In this document: piece after piece, positions 42,694 through 52,001 of the stretch
Numbering within the stretch: the first letter of the stretch is position 1
Layout: each line of letters begins with the position of its first letter
From: Halobaculum saliterrae
GTDB lineage: Archaea; Halobacteriota; Halobacteria; Halobacteriales; Haloferacaceae
Length of the DNA: 64,000 bases
Direction: 5' to 3'
Assembly: GCF_009831625.1 (NCBI RefSeq)
Contig: NZ_WUUS01000010.1
Span: forward strand, 1 to 64,000
Translations under genes and position numbers: made by a program
The notes under the pieces: generated by a model
What the model was told of the DNA's origin: nothing
The model's input: only the letters and a program-made list of their open reading frames with translations
Database searches by the model: none

Positions 42694-43797
42694 ATGTCGA
42701 GTTCCTCGTTCGCGGACCGGCTGGGAACGTCCCCGGAGGCGGCGTACCTCGGGGGCGTCTCCGCGGCCGTGGTCGCGATCGCCGCGGCCGCGCTCGCGTT
42801 CCCGGAGGCGGTGTACGACGGCTTCGTCTGGCACTACTTCTGGGGACCGGTGCAGGCGGACGCGAACTCCGCGGTGTGTGCGATCCGTCCCGGCAGCACC
42901 GTCGAGTACCTCTACTCCAGCGCGGAGTGTTCGGCCGCGGCCGAGCCCGTCGCGTACCCCGGCTATACGCTGGTTTCTGAGGTCGGATACGTCGTCATCC
43001 TGTTGGTCGCGCTCGCGGGCGTCTCCCTGTTTCTTCGCCGGCTGGACATCGCGCGGACGACCGACTTCTTCCTCGCGCTGGTCCCGCTGTTCGTCTTCGG
43101 CGGGGCACTCCGCGTCGTCGAGGACGCCGACAACGCGATGTCCGACGCGCTGCTCCCGTATCCGTGGGACACGCTGATCATCAGCCCGTTCATCTACTTC
43201 ACCGTCTTCGGGATCACGCTGGCGCTCGTCGTCGCGGCCGTCTGGCTGGACCGCCGCGGGACCGTCGACGGGATCGAACGCCCGATCCTGTTCGGAGGGA
43301 TCGCGCTCGACGTCGTCACGGTCGGGTTCCTCGCCGCGTTGGCGATGACGCCGGGGAACCCCGTCACGTTCTACCCGCAGGTGATCGGCGTCATCCTCGT
43401 CGGCACCGCGGTCGCGACGGCGGCGACGTGGTACGCGACGAGGGCGTGGATCCCGTGGGTCCACTCCGGCACGGGCACGGCGGGGATCGTCGTCCTCGCG
43501 GCCCACGCGCTCGACGGCGTCGCGAACGTGATCGGCCTCGACTACATGGTCGCGCTGGGCGCCGGGCCGAACCTCGTCCCGAAACACCCCGTCAACCAGT
43601 TCATCGTCGACGCCACGGGCGCGGCGTGGCCGTTCCTCGTCGTGAAGCTCGTCGCCGCGGTATTCGTGCTCGCGATCTTCGAGGAGGAACTGTTCGAGGA
43701 GTCGCCGCGCTACGCCGTCCTGCTACTCATCGCGGTGACGGCGGTCGGAATGGGTCCCGGGACGCGGGACATGTTACGCGCGACGTTCGGGATCTGA
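42694..43797 (+). CDS. DUF63 membrane protein
   Basis: The 367-aa protein has about nine hydrophobic segments and the DUF63 landmarks [17 protein letters not shown] (N-terminal loop), [17 protein letters not shown], and [14 protein letters not shown], with an invariant-looking Arg-Val-x-Glu-Asp in a helix. Many archaea have one copy; function is unknown. Length agrees with the family. It converges on pccA. Confidence 0.85.
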   Translation: MSSSSFADRLGTSPEAAYLGGVSAAVVAIAAAALAFPEAVYDGFVWHYFWGPVQADANSAVCAIRPGSTVEYLYSSAECSAAAEPVAYPGYTLVSEVGYVVILLVALAGVSLFLRRLDIARTTDFFLALVPLFVFGGALRVVEDADNAMSDALLPYPWDTLIISPFIYFTVFGITLALVVAAVWLDRRGTVDGIERPILFGGIALDVVTVGFLAALAMTPGNPVTFYPQVIGVILVGTAVATAATWYATRAWIPWVHSGTGTAGIVVLAAHALDGVANVIGLDYMVALGAGPNLVPKHPVNQFIVDATGAAWPFLVVKLVAAVFVLAIFEEELFEESPRYAVLLLIAVTAVGMGPGTRDMLRATFGI

Positions 43798-43823
43798 ATC
43801 GGGGGCAGTCGGCCGACGGCCGC

Positions 43824-45686
43824 CTACTCCAGCACGACGAGCACGTCGCCCATGTCGACGGAGTCGCCCTCGCCGACGAGCACCTGACTCACGACGCCAC
43901 CCTTGTCGGCGACCACGTCGTTCTCCATCTTCATCGCCTCCAGCACGCACACCACGTCGCCGGCGGCGACCTCGTCGCCCTCGCTCACGTCGACCGAGAG
44001 GATGGTACCCTGCATCTCCGCGGCGATCGCCTCGCCGTCGCCCTCGACGACGACCTCGTCGCCGCCGTCGTCCGACTCTGCCACGTCGGGACGCTCCATC
44101 CGGCCGGAGCCGCCACCACCGCCGCTCGGCGTCGGGATCGCGGGCGCGCCGCGCTCCTCCAGGCTCACCTCGAAGCGCTTGCCGTTCACCTCGACGGTGA
44201 ACTCGCGCTCGGTCGACTCCTCGCCGTCGTCCCCGGTGGTGTCGGCGTCGCCGGTTCCCCACGTCTCCTGGGCCTCCGCGAAGCGCGAGCGGTCGATCCC
44301 CTCGTCGAGGTACTTCGTCGTGTGTTTGCCGGCGACGAAGCGGTCGTCGGTGAGCATCAGCCGGTGGAACGGCACGATGGTGACGACGCCCTCGATGTCG
44401 TACTCGGCGAGCGCGCGCTTCGAGCGGGCGATACACTCCGCGCGGTCGCTCCCGTGGACGATCAGCTTCGCGATCATCGAGTCGTAGTCCGTCACGATGT
44501 CGTCGCCCTGTCGGAGCGCGTCGTCGAGGCGGACCCCGATTCCGCCCGGCGGGTCGTACGTCTCCAGGCTGCCCTGGTTGGCCGGCGCGAAGTCGTTCGC
44601 GGCGTTCTCCGCGTTGATGCGGAACTCCATCGCGTGCCCCTCGAGCTCCACCTCCTCTTGCGAGAACCCGATCTCCTCGCCCATCGCGACCCGAAGCTGC
44701 TCCTTCACGATGTCGATGCCCGTCAGCTCCTCGGTGACGGTGTGCTCGACCTGTATCCGGGTGTTGACCTCGAGGAAGTAGAAGTTCGCGTCCGGGCCGA
44801 GGAGTTCGCCGTCCCCGCGGTCGGTGTCCTCCTCGACGAGGAACTCGACGGTGCCGGCGTTCGTGTAGTCGGCCGCGCGGACGCCGCGTCGGGCGGCCTC
44901 GCCGATCTGCTCGCGCAGTTCGTCCGACAGCGCCGGCGACGGCCCCTCCTCGATGACCTTCTGGTAGCGCCGCTGGAGCGAGCAGTCGCGCTCGCCGAGG
45001 TGGCGAACGTTGCCGTGTTCGTCGGCGACGATCTGCACCTCGATGTGGCGCGGGTTCTCCAGATACCGCTCCAGGTACACCGAGTCGTTCGAGAAGTACG
45101 CCTCGCCCTCGCGTTTGGCGGACTCGAGGAGGTCCTCGGCCTCGTCGGCGGACTGGACGACCTTCATCCCGCGACCGCCGCCGCCGCCCTCGGCCTTGAT
45201 CGCGACCGGGTAGCCGTACTCGTCGCCGAAGTCGGTGACCTCCGCCACCTCCGTGACGGGGTCGGTCGTCCCCGGCACGATGGGCACGTCCGCCTCGTCC
45301 ATGATCTTCCGGGCCTTCGTCTTCTCGCCGAGCGACTCCATCGCCTCGGCGTCCGGGCCGACCCACGTGATGCCCTCCGCGTCGGCGACCTTCGCCGCGA
45401 AGTCGGCGTTCTCAGCGAGGAAGCCGTATCCGGGGTGGATCGCGTCGGCGTCGGCCTTCCGGGCGGCCTCCACGATCGCGTCCTGGTCGAGGTAGGAGTC
45501 GGCCGCGCGGGCCGGGCCGACGTTGTACGCCTCGTCGGCGTAGCGGACGTGACCGCCGTGCTTGTCGGCCTCGGAGTACACCGCGACCGTGTCGATGCCG
45601 AGCTCCTCGCACGCGCGCATCACGCGCACCGCGATCTCCCCGCGGTTGGCGACGAGCACCTTGTCGAACGGAGTGGTTTCGGTCAT
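43824..45686 (-). CDS. pccA: Acyl-CoA carboxylase alpha subunit (biotin carboxylase + BCCP)
   Basis: The 620-aa protein combines an N-terminal biotin carboxylase (about 1-455: [21 protein letters not shown]-grasp loop [24 protein letters not shown]) and a C-terminal biotinyl domain with the target lysine in EAMKMEND (Lys586). It belongs to the haloarchaeal propionyl/acetyl-CoA carboxylase, with pccX and pccB encoded upstream on the same strand. A Gly/Ser-rich linker and acidic segment sit between the domains. A TACT-N7-GAGTA palindrome lies 90-105 bases before its start. Confidence 0.93.
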   Translation of the reverse strand: MTETTPFDKVLVANRGEIAVRVMRACEELGIDTVAVYSEADKHGGHVRYADEAYNVGPARAADSYLDQDAIVEAARKADADAIHPGYGFLAENADFAAKVADAEGITWVGPDAEAMESLGEKTKARKIMDEADVPIVPGTTDPVTEVAEVTDFGDEYGYPVAIKAEGGGGGRGMKVVQSADEAEDLLESAKREGEAYFSNDSVYLERYLENPRHIEVQIVADEHGNVRHLGERDCSLQRRYQKVIEEGPSPALSDELREQIGEAARRGVRAADYTNAGTVEFLVEEDTDRGDGELLGPDANFYFLEVNTRIQVEHTVTEELTGIDIVKEQLRVAMGEEIGFSQEEVELEGHAMEFRINAENAANDFAPANQGSLETYDPPGGIGVRLDDALRQGDDIVTDYDSMIAKLIVHGSDRAECIARSKRALAEYDIEGVVTIVPFHRLMLTDDRFVAGKHTTKYLDEGIDRSRFAEAQETWGTGDADTTGDDGEESTEREFTVEVNGKRFEVSLEERGAPAIPTPSGGGGGSGRMERPDVAESDDGGDEVVVEGDGEAIAAEMQGTILSVDVSEGDEVAAGDVVCVLEAMKMENDVVADKGGVVSQVLVGEGDSVDMGDVLVVLE

Positions 45687-45775
45687 TCTTGCGAGGTCCT
45701 TCCGCAGGCCGTCTACTCAAACCGTCGGTTCGGAATGGGCCACGAGGGCGAGAAAGCCGACGCTGGCGGAACTAC

Positions 45776-45791
45776 TACTCGACCACGAGTA
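45776..45791 (-). promoter_or_regulatory. TACT-N7-GAGTA palindrome upstream of pccA
   Basis: TACTCG-ACCA-CGAGTA is a perfect 6-base inverted repeat that fits the remembered Halobacterium TrmB consensus TACT-N7-GAGTA. It sits in the 150-base gap between pccX and pccA, 90-105 bases before the pccA start. A TrmB regulator is encoded at 11603. One such match per window can occur by chance. Confidence 0.4.
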
Positions 45792-45836
45792 CGATTCCGG
45801 CGTCGACGGACGCCGAGCGGCGCTCCAGGTTGCCGC

Positions 45837-46118
45837 TTAGAACCGGTCCGTCCGCCCGCTGGCAGTCCACGCGTCGGTGGGCGCGCCCCGGGGGACGCGT
45901 GCGCCTCGACCGCCCAGCGCCTCGAGTCGACCGGCGAACGCCCAGCGCTTGCCGTCCCACGTCTCCTCGCCGTCCTCGGCGGCCGCGGCCGCGGCGGCTG
46001 CCTCGCTGTCGCGGACGTGCGCGCCGATGGCCGCGAGGATCGCCGCGGCCTCATCGTCGTCGGCGTCGTCGGGCAGCGTCAGGCGTTCGGCGACCGCGGG
46101 TTCGTCGTCGTCAGCCAT
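45837..46118 (-). CDS. pccX: Acyl-CoA carboxylase small subunit PccX (acc operon protein)
   Basis: The 93-aa protein is the small third subunit of haloarchaeal propionyl-CoA carboxylase: an acidic N-terminus, [19 protein letters not shown] and the C-terminal segment [18 protein letters not shown], similar to the PccX of Haloferax mediterranei. It may stabilise the complex. It starts one base after the pccB stop (46120) and is followed by a 150-base gap before pccA, so it is co-expressed with pccB. Confidence 0.82.
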   Translation of the reverse strand: MADDDEPAVAERLTLPDDADDDEAAAILAAIGAHVRDSEAAAAAAAAEDGEETWDGKRWAFAGRLEALGGRGARVPRGAPTDAWTASGRTDRF

Positions 46119-46119
46119 C

Positions 46120-47664
46120 TCAGATCGGGATGTTGCCGTGTTTCTTGTCCGGGAGCGAGTCGCGCTTCGACAGCAGCATCTCCAGGTCGTCGATGAGTCG
46201 CGGGCGGGTCTCCGTCGGCTCGATCACGTCGTCGAGGAACCCCTTGTCGGCGGCCGTGTAGGGGTTGGCGAACTCCTCGCGGTACTCGTCGATCAGCTCC
46301 TGACGCTTCGCCTCGGGGTCGTCGGCGTCCTCCAGTTCGTCGTCGTAGAGGATGCTCACCGCGCCCTTGGGACCCATCACCGCGATCTCCGCGGTCGGCC
46401 ACGCGTAGTTCACGTCGCCGCCGATGTGCTTCGAGGCCATCACGTCGTACGCGCCGCCGTACGCCTTGCGCGTGATCACGGTCAGCAGCGGGACGGTCGC
46501 CTCCGAGTACGCGTACAGCAGCTTCGCGCCGTGGCGAATGATCCCGTTGTGCTCCTGGTCGGTGCCGGGCATGAAGCCGGGCACGTCGACGAACGTCAGG
46601 ATCGGGACGTTGAACGCGTCACAGAAGCGGACGAAGCGGGCGCCCTTCTCGGAGGACTCGATATCGAGCGTTCCGGCGTTGACTCTGGGCTGGTTCGCGA
46701 CGACGCCGATCGAGTGGCCGTCGAGGCGGGCGAACCCGGTGACGATGTTCTTCGCGAAGTCCGCGTGTGTCTCGAAGAAGGACCCCTCGTCGACGACGCG
46801 GTCGACGACGTTCGTGATGTCGTAGGGCTTGCGTGGCTCGTCGGGAACGATCTCCGTCAGCTCCTCGTCTCGGCGGTCGGGGTCGTCCCACGGGTCGACG
46901 CGAGGCGGGTCCTCGACGTTGTTCTGCGGGAGATACGACAGCAGGCGACGCATGTCGTCGAGCGCCTCCTCCTCGGAGTCCTCCGCGAAGTGCGCGACGC
47001 CGGAGGTGCTCGCGTGGGTCTGGGCCCCGCCGAGTTCCTCGAAGGTGACCTCCTCGCCCGTGACGGTCTTGATCACGTCCGGGCCGGTGATGAACATGTG
47101 ACTCGACTCCTTCACCATGAACGTGAAGTCCGTGATGGCGGGGGAGTACACCGCGCCGCCGGCACACGGCCCCATGATCCCCGAGAGCTGCGGGATGACG
47201 CCCGACGCCTCGGTGTTGCGCCGGAAGATCTCCGCGTAGCCCGCGAGCGAGCCGACGCCCTCCTGAATGCGCGCGCCGGCGGAGTCGTTGAGCCCGACGA
47301 CCGGCGCGCCCACGTCCATCGCCTTGTCCATCACCTTGCACACCTTCTCGGCGAACACCTCGCCCAGCGAGCCGCCGAAGACGGTGAAGTCGTGGGCGAA
47401 CACGAACGTCTTCCGCCCGTTGACCTCGCCGTACCCGGTGACGACGCCGTCGCCGCGGATCCGCTTCTCCTCCATCCCGAACTTGTGGGTGTCGTGGGTG
47501 CGGAACTGGTCGAACTCGTGGAACGTACCGTCGTCGAGGAAGTAGTCGATCCGCTCGCGCGCGGTCATCTTCCCCTTCTCGTGTTGGGCCTCGATCCGGG
47601 CCTCTCCGCCGCCCTTCTCGGCGTCCGCACGCTTCTCGCGGAGCTCCTCGATGCGGTCCTCCAT
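46120..47664 (-). CDS. pccB: Acyl-CoA carboxylase beta subunit (carboxyltransferase)
   Basis: The 514-aa protein is the carboxyltransferase subunit of propionyl/acetyl-CoA carboxylase. N-terminal and C-terminal crotonase-like domains are seen with [43 protein letters not shown], and [19 protein letters not shown]. Haloarchaea use the enzyme in propionate use and in making (2R)-methylmalonyl-CoA for the 3HV units of PHBV. ATG 47664 was chosen; GTG 47670 would add two residues. The gene heads pccB-pccX-pccA on the minus strand. Confidence 0.93.
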   Translation of the reverse strand: MEDRIEELREKRADAEKGGGEARIEAQHEKGKMTARERIDYFLDDGTFHEFDQFRTHDTHKFGMEEKRIRGDGVVTGYGEVNGRKTFVFAHDFTVFGGSLGEVFAEKVCKVMDKAMDVGAPVVGLNDSAGARIQEGVGSLAGYAEIFRRNTEASGVIPQLSGIMGPCAGGAVYSPAITDFTFMVKESSHMFITGPDVIKTVTGEEVTFEELGGAQTHASTSGVAHFAEDSEEEALDDMRRLLSYLPQNNVEDPPRVDPWDDPDRRDEELTEIVPDEPRKPYDITNVVDRVVDEGSFFETHADFAKNIVTGFARLDGHSIGVVANQPRVNAGTLDIESSEKGARFVRFCDAFNVPILTFVDVPGFMPGTDQEHNGIIRHGAKLLYAYSEATVPLLTVITRKAYGGAYDVMASKHIGGDVNYAWPTAEIAVMGPKGAVSILYDDELEDADDPEAKRQELIDEYREEFANPYTAADKGFLDDVIEPTETRPRLIDDLEMLLSKRDSLPDKKHGNIPI

Positions 47665-47805
47665 CGTCACGGCAGGTCACCTCGGGTCGGAGCAGTCATT
47701 GGTTGGATGCACTGTGCGGCGAGGCGGCCCTTAGGGGTTCCGTAACAGGCTACGTCCCCTCAGGCGTCCGGGACCGATGTCTCGGCGGCATCGACCGCCG
47801 CTCGA

Positions 47806-48783
47806 CTACAGCGTTCCGCCGTCGGCGGCGGCGGCGAGCGCCGACTCGATCCGCTCCCACGTGATCTCGACGCGCGCGCCGACCTCCCCCGCGGCGATGG
47901 CGCCGCAGGCGTTCGCGACCGCCAGCGCCCGCTCCAGTTCCGCCCCGTCGAGTCGCGCCGCGAGGAAGCCCGCCGCGAAGGCGTCGCCCGCGCCGGTCGT
48001 GTCGACCACGTCGGCGTCGAAGCCGTCGTGGACGATCGTCCGGTCCCCGCCCCTGTCGTGCGCCTCCGAGCCGTCGCCGCCGTGGGTGACGACCAGCGTC
48101 GCGTCCTCCCGGAGCACGCCGTAGGCGGTCGCGCCGTCGTCGTCCTCGTCGAGCAGCGCGGCCGCCTCCCGACGGTTACAGAAGACGAGATCCGCACGCG
48201 AAAGCACCTCGGTGAAGTCGCGCTCGGCGAACTGGCGGCCGGGCGCGACGCTCACGGTGGCCCCGCCCTCGCGTGCGCGCGCGGCGAGCGCGGCGGCGAC
48301 CGCCGGCGGCTGGTTCGTCAGGTGGAGGTGGTCCGTCTCCTCCGTCAGCGCGCCGGGGGGGAGGTCCTCGGCGGTGAACGCCTCGTTGGCCCCCTCGTTC
48401 GACAGTACCATCACCTCGCCGTCGGCGTCGACGATCAGGTACTTCACCGCGGTCTCGCCGTCGGCCTCGACGAGGTGCGTCCGTACGCCCGCGCCCGACA
48501 GCTCCCGCTCGGCGAGCTCGCCCGACTCGTCGGCGCCGACGGAGCCGAACAGGGACGCGTCGAGGTCGAGTCCGGCGAGCACGGCGGCGACGTTGGCCGC
48601 GCTGCCGCCGCCGGCTTGGTGGCGACGCCGGATCTTCACCTCGCCGTCCGGGGCGGGGAGCCGGTCGACGATCAGCGTCACGTCCCAGTTCACGTGGCCG
48701 ACGCACAACACGCTCGGTTCGGGAGTCGACGGCTCGTCGTCGATACGGTCGGGATCGTCGCCGCCGTGACCGCCGCCGCTCAT
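47806..48783 (-). CDS. PfkB-family sugar kinase, possible ribose-1-phosphate kinase
   Basis: The 325-aa protein is a PfkB kinase: VGHVNWDVTLIVDRLPAPDGEV at the N-terminus, a GGSAANVAAVLAGLD glycine-rich lid, and DTTGAGDAFAAGFLAARLDG with the catalytic Asp near the C-terminus. Its start ATG overlaps the stop of ribose-1,5-bisphosphate isomerase (48780-48783). In the non-carboxylating pentose bisphosphate pathway described in haloarchaea, a PfkB enzyme phosphorylates ribose-1-phosphate to ribose-1,5-bisphosphate, which the isomerase then converts. The pairing makes that the best guess; ribokinase-like activity is the alternative. Confidence 0.8.
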   Translation of the reverse strand: MSGGGHGGDDPDRIDDEPSTPEPSVLCVGHVNWDVTLIVDRLPAPDGEVKIRRRHQAGGGSAANVAAVLAGLDLDASLFGSVGADESGELAERELSGAGVRTHLVEADGETAVKYLIVDADGEVMVLSNEGANEAFTAEDLPPGALTEETDHLHLTNQPPAVAAALAARAREGGATVSVAPGRQFAERDFTEVLSRADLVFCNRREAAALLDEDDDGATAYGVLREDATLVVTHGGDGSEAHDRGGDRTIVHDGFDADVVDTTGAGDAFAAGFLAARLDGAELERALAVANACGAIAAGEVGARVEITWERIESALAAAADGGTL

Positions 48784-49781
48784 GCGGTCGGCCCCGCCGT
48801 ATCGGTCGTCGTCGCGTCGGGCTCCTCCCACGGTCTGTCCGCACTCTCGCCGAACAGTTCGCGCATCAGCGTGACGATGCTCTCGGGCGGGAACTGCCCC
48901 GACTCGGTGACGATGGCGTCGACGTACCGCGGCGGCGTCACGTCGAAGGCGGGGTTCTCGACGGTGATCTCGCCGATCTCCTCGCGAGCGTCGGCGTCGA
49001 TGACCTCCGCCTCGTCGCGCATCTCGATCTCGACGGTGTGCCCCGTGAGCGTGTCGGGGTGGAGCTTGATCGTCTGGGCCGCGACCATGATCGGGACGCC
49101 GCGCTCGCGGGCGTTGACGGCCAGCCCGGAGGTGCCGATCTTGTTGACGACGCCGCCGTCGGCGGCGATGGAGTCGGCGCCCACGACCACGTGATCGGCG
49201 TCGTCGAGGTACCGGCGGGCCGCCGAGTCGACGATCAGCGTCACGTCGACCCCCAACTCGCGCAGTTGGGCCGCGGTGATGTGCCCCTGGTTCCGCGGGC
49301 GCGTCTCCTTGACGATCGCCGAGATGTCCTTCCCCTGCTCGACGGCGTGCTCGACACACGAGAGCGCGTCGGTCGAGTGGCAGTGGGTCATCACCGTGTC
49401 GCCGTCGCGGAGGCGGTTCGCGCCCACACGCCCGAGGTCCCGCTGGGCGCGGTCGAGGCGGTCGGTGAAGGCGGTGGTGGCCGCGACCACCGAGTCGCGG
49501 AGGGTGTCCACGTCGTCACCCTCCATCCGGCCGAGCGTGTATCGGAGGGCGTTCGGGAGCGACACCGCGGTCGGCCGCGTGTCGTACAGCCGGCGACCGG
49601 CGCGGCGCATCGTCCGTTCGAACGCCTCGGGGTCCGCGGTCTCGTCGGCCGTCTCGCGGGCCTGCGCCGCGATAGCGTCGGCGGCCGCGCCCGCGATAGT
49701 CGCCGCGCCGCGGGTCTCCATCGAGGCGATGTCGGCTGCGGTGGACTCGACCGAGTCCGAGATCGGCGGGTCGCTGGTCAT
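48780..49781 (-). CDS. Ribose-1,5-bisphosphate isomerase
   Basis: The 333-aa protein is of the eIF2B-like aldose-ketose isomerase family. The catalytic residues align with the Thermococcus enzyme (Cys133, Asp202): Cys134 in MTHCHS and Asp203 in VVVGADSI. NKIGTSGLAVNARERGVPIMVAAQT and the C-terminal NPAFDVTPPRYVDAIVTESG complete the pattern. It converts ribose-1,5-bisphosphate to ribulose-1,5-bisphosphate in nucleoside salvage. It is the upstream partner of the PfkB gene; no RuBisCO is in the window. Confidence 0.88.
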   Translation of the reverse strand: MTSDPPISDSVESTAADIASMETRGAATIAGAAADAIAAQARETADETADPEAFERTMRRAGRRLYDTRPTAVSLPNALRYTLGRMEGDDVDTLRDSVVAATTAFTDRLDRAQRDLGRVGANRLRDGDTVMTHCHSTDALSCVEHAVEQGKDISAIVKETRPRNQGHITAAQLRELGVDVTLIVDSAARRYLDDADHVVVGADSIAADGGVVNKIGTSGLAVNARERGVPIMVAAQTIKLHPDTLTGHTVEIEMRDEAEVIDADAREEIGEITVENPAFDVTPPRYVDAIVTESGQFPPESIVTLMRELFGESADRPWEEPDATTTDTAGPTA

Positions 49782-49869
49782 GCCCTCCCGGTTGGCGACG
49801 GCGGGTTATCAGTTGTCGGGTGATCGATCGACGCGGAACTCCGTACCGGGACCCGAGCGAACGGGGCGG

Positions 49870-50607
49870 TCACGCCCTCTCGGAGAGGAACCGCTCGGCC
49901 GCGGCGAGACAATCGGGCTCGTCCGCGACAGCCGAGAACCCCTCGACGAGCCGAGCGCGCTCGTCCGGGTCGGCCGATGCGGCCCGCACGTACCGTTTCA
50001 CCAGCGCCACGGACGGCGCGGGCGAAGTACAAACCGCCTCGGTCAGCTCCGTGACGGCGCCGTCCAGTTCCCCGTCGTCGACGACCCGATTGCACAGCCC
50101 CCACTCGCGGGCGGTCGCGGCATCGATCGGCTCACCGGTGAGCGCGAGTTCCAGCAGCCGCTTCCGGCCGCACGCCTCCCCGACGCGCGCGACGGCGTAC
50201 GGTGGATACGCCCCGATCGTCGCCTCCGGCAGGGCGAACGTCGCGTCGGCGGAGGCGACCGCGAGATCCGCCGCGGCGACGACCTCGAACCCGCCGCCGT
50301 ACGCCGGCCCGTCCACAGCGGCGATCACGGGGACCTCGACCTGCTCTGGACCGAACAGCGCGTCGTACAGCCGGGTCGCCAGCGTTCCCGGCGCCACGTC
50401 GTCGCCCAGCCCCGCGACCGACGCGATGTCGTCGCCGGCACAGAAGGCCTCGCCGGCACCCCTGAGCACGATCGCGCGCGCCTCCTCGGCGCCGCGATCG
50501 AGCGCCTCTCGGAACTCGGCGAGCCCGTCGAGGGTCAGGGCGTTGCGTTTCTCCGGGCGGTCGAACGTCACCGTCGCGATCTCGCCGTCCAGATCGTATC
50601 GGATCAC
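49870..50607 (-). CDS. Enoyl-CoA hydratase/isomerase family protein
   Basis: The 245-aa protein has the crotonase fold: TVTFDRPEKRNALTLDGLAEF, oxyanion-hole segments EAFCAGDDI and AVDGPAYGGGFEVVAAADLAVA, and RLLELALTGEPIDAATAREWGL. One of the two catalytic glutamates of hydratases may be replaced, so isomerase or another crotonase reaction is possible. It starts with GTG at 50607. It stands between the isomerase gene and an unknown gene on the same strand, without clear operon links. Confidence 0.85.
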   Translation of the reverse strand: MIRYDLDGEIATVTFDRPEKRNALTLDGLAEFREALDRGAEEARAIVLRGAGEAFCAGDDIASVAGLGDDVAPGTLATRLYDALFGPEQVEVPVIAAVDGPAYGGGFEVVAAADLAVASADATFALPEATIGAYPPYAVARVGEACGRKRLLELALTGEPIDAATAREWGLCNRVVDDGELDGAVTELTEAVCTSPAPSVALVKRYVRAASADPDERARLVEGFSAVADEPDCLAAAERFLSERA

Positions 50608-50714
50608 GACCCCGAGTGCGGCGGAGCGGGGACAAAAAACGACGCGACGGCGAGGTCGACCCGACCGACCGTTGCGGCGGGACTCGTCCGTCCGTTTCGA
50701 CGACAGCGCCCGGT

Positions 50715-51113
50715 TCAGGCCTCCCGCGAGTCGGGAGCGTCCAACACGGAGTGCAGCGCGCTCGCGATCTCCTCACACCGTTCGACCGTCAGCCCCTCGG
50801 CGGTCGCGATCGCCCCCGCCTCCTCGGCCGTCACCCGAACGACCGAGCCCCGTTCGAACCGCCGGATCGTGTAGCGGTAGTCGCCGAGCTCCGTTCCCCG
50901 GTACGCGTCCGCGGCGTCGAACCCGTCGCGGGCGCGGTCGACGAACGCCGAGAGGTCCGCGTCCGCGTCGAGATCCGACCGGAGGTACACCTGCTCGTGG
51001 TCGTCGTCGGTGAAGTACGTCAGACTGCGTAGCCGTTCACCCGCGGCCGTGCGAGCCGATCGTCGAAGCTGCCGATCGAGATCCGCGGAGGCGACCCCGT
51101 TCCCGGAATCCAT
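50715..51113 (-). CDS. Haloarchaeal protein of unknown function (132 aa)
   Basis: The product has TAAGERLRSLTYFTDDDHEQVYLRSDLD near the middle, then FERGSVVRVTAEEAGAIATAEGLT, and resembles a conserved haloarchaeal family (from memory, the type now labelled DUF7522; uncertain). It may be a stress or stand-alone sensor-like domain. ATG 51113 fits a TTTGAGTA promoter on the minus strand at about 51135-51142, 27 bases away, so it is leaderless. The longer frame to 51272 is rejected for this reason. Confidence 0.6.
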   Translation of the reverse strand: MDSGNGVASADLDRQLRRSARTAAGERLRSLTYFTDDDHEQVYLRSDLDADADLSAFVDRARDGFDAADAYRGTELGDYRYTIRRFERGSVVRVTAEEAGAIATAEGLTVERCEEIASALHSVLDAPDSREA

Positions 51114-51228
51114 GTGACATGGTATCACACCACGATACTCAAACCTTTCGCGTCGCTCGGGTCGGAACAATCCGTCGAGGCGCGTCCGTTCCGCTCGGAA
51201 CGCGTTCGGGTCAGCCCGCGGTCGACGG

Positions 51229-51753
51229 TCAGTGATGACGACGCCGACGGGCAGCCAGTCCCGCCCCAGCACACAGGGCCGCGGCGGCGGTCGCCACCCC
51301 GAAGCCGGGACCGCTCGTCTCGGTCCGTGTCCCGGTCGACGTCTCGGTCGGCGTGGCCGTCACCGGAACGTCGGCGGCGACGACCGTCCCGTCGGCCTCG
51401 GCGATCGACGAGCCGTCGTGCGTGACGCTCACGCTGAAGGTGGCGCCGGACGACAGGTCGGCGAGGTCGAACTCGCCGACGAACGTCCCGTTCTCGCCCA
51501 CGCCCACGTCGGCACTCTTGAAGAACCGGGGGGAGGTGTCACCGGTGGACTGTACCCGGATCGTGACGGTCTCGCCGGCGTCGAGGTCGGTCGCCCCCTC
51601 GATCGTCGCGTCCTCGACCGCGTGAACGCGGACCGTCTCGTTCACCGTCGACAGCGACGCGTCCGACGCGCCGGCGGCGACGCCGGCGAGGCCCGAAACC
51701 GCGAGTAGTACTACGCCGATAACCACGAGTCGTCCGTCGATGGAGGGCAACAT
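51229..51753 (-). CDS. Surface protein with BGTF-like domain and PGF-CTERM-like sorting tail
   Basis: The 174-aa protein has a signal-peptide-like N-terminus (residues 8-28), a beta-rich domain (about 35-130) resembling the BGTF surface domain (VTIRVQSTGDTSPRFF...VGENGTFVGEFDL), a Thr/Ser-rich stem, and a C-terminal sorting signal. That signal has GPGFG, a hydrophobic helix, then RRRRHH, as in PGF-CTERM proteins cut by archaeosortase A. It would end lipid-anchored on the cell surface. Its PGF motif is GFG after Pro. The pathway's lipid gene pssA lies far away at 2282. Confidence 0.7.
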   Translation of the reverse strand: MLPSIDGRLVVIGVVLLAVSGLAGVAAGASDASLSTVNETVRVHAVEDATIEGATDLDAGETVTIRVQSTGDTSPRFFKSADVGVGENGTFVGEFDLADLSSGATFSVSVTHDGSSIAEADGTVVAADVPVTATPTETSTGTRTETSGPGFGVATAAAALCAGAGLAARRRRHH

Positions 51754-51873
51754 GCGACGTGAGTCCCTGCACCGGCCGATGTCCTAAACCGGTCGGTAAC
51801 GACGAATCTCGTTTTTGTCACCACGGCACACGATCGTTGGGAGTTGCAAGCGCGCATCCCCCGTGTCACGGAC

Positions 51874-51892
51874 GTGGGTTCGGGAAACCCAC
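51874..51892. terminator. Hairpin between the surface-protein gene and metE
   Basis: GTGGGTT (51874-51880) and AACCCAC (51886-51892) form a 7-base stem around CGGGA. It lies in a 248-base gene-free stretch between the surface-protein start (51753) and the metE stop (52002), on metE's 3' side. No T-run follows. Nothing else recognised in the stretch. Confidence 0.3.
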
Positions 51893-52001
51893 CTGTCCTT
51901 GCGGGCTCCCCGGCCGTCTCCGGCACGTCATCCGGAGTGTCGTCGCTCTCCCGTCGCCTCGCTTCGATCGCCTCGGTCGCGGGCTGCGAAGTCGGCTCGC
52001 C

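Noticed and set aside
43164-46196. A 1010-residue plus-strand frame
   Set aside because: It is antisense to pccA and pccX, whose minus-strand frames contain complete biotin carboxylase and biotinyl motifs. Long frames on the opposite strand are expected at this GC content.
51754-52001. Possible small RNA gene (a T-run at 51812-51816 and a hairpin at 51874-51892)
   Set aside because: No conserved RNA features or coherent fold beyond one short stem; kept only as a possible termination hairpin.
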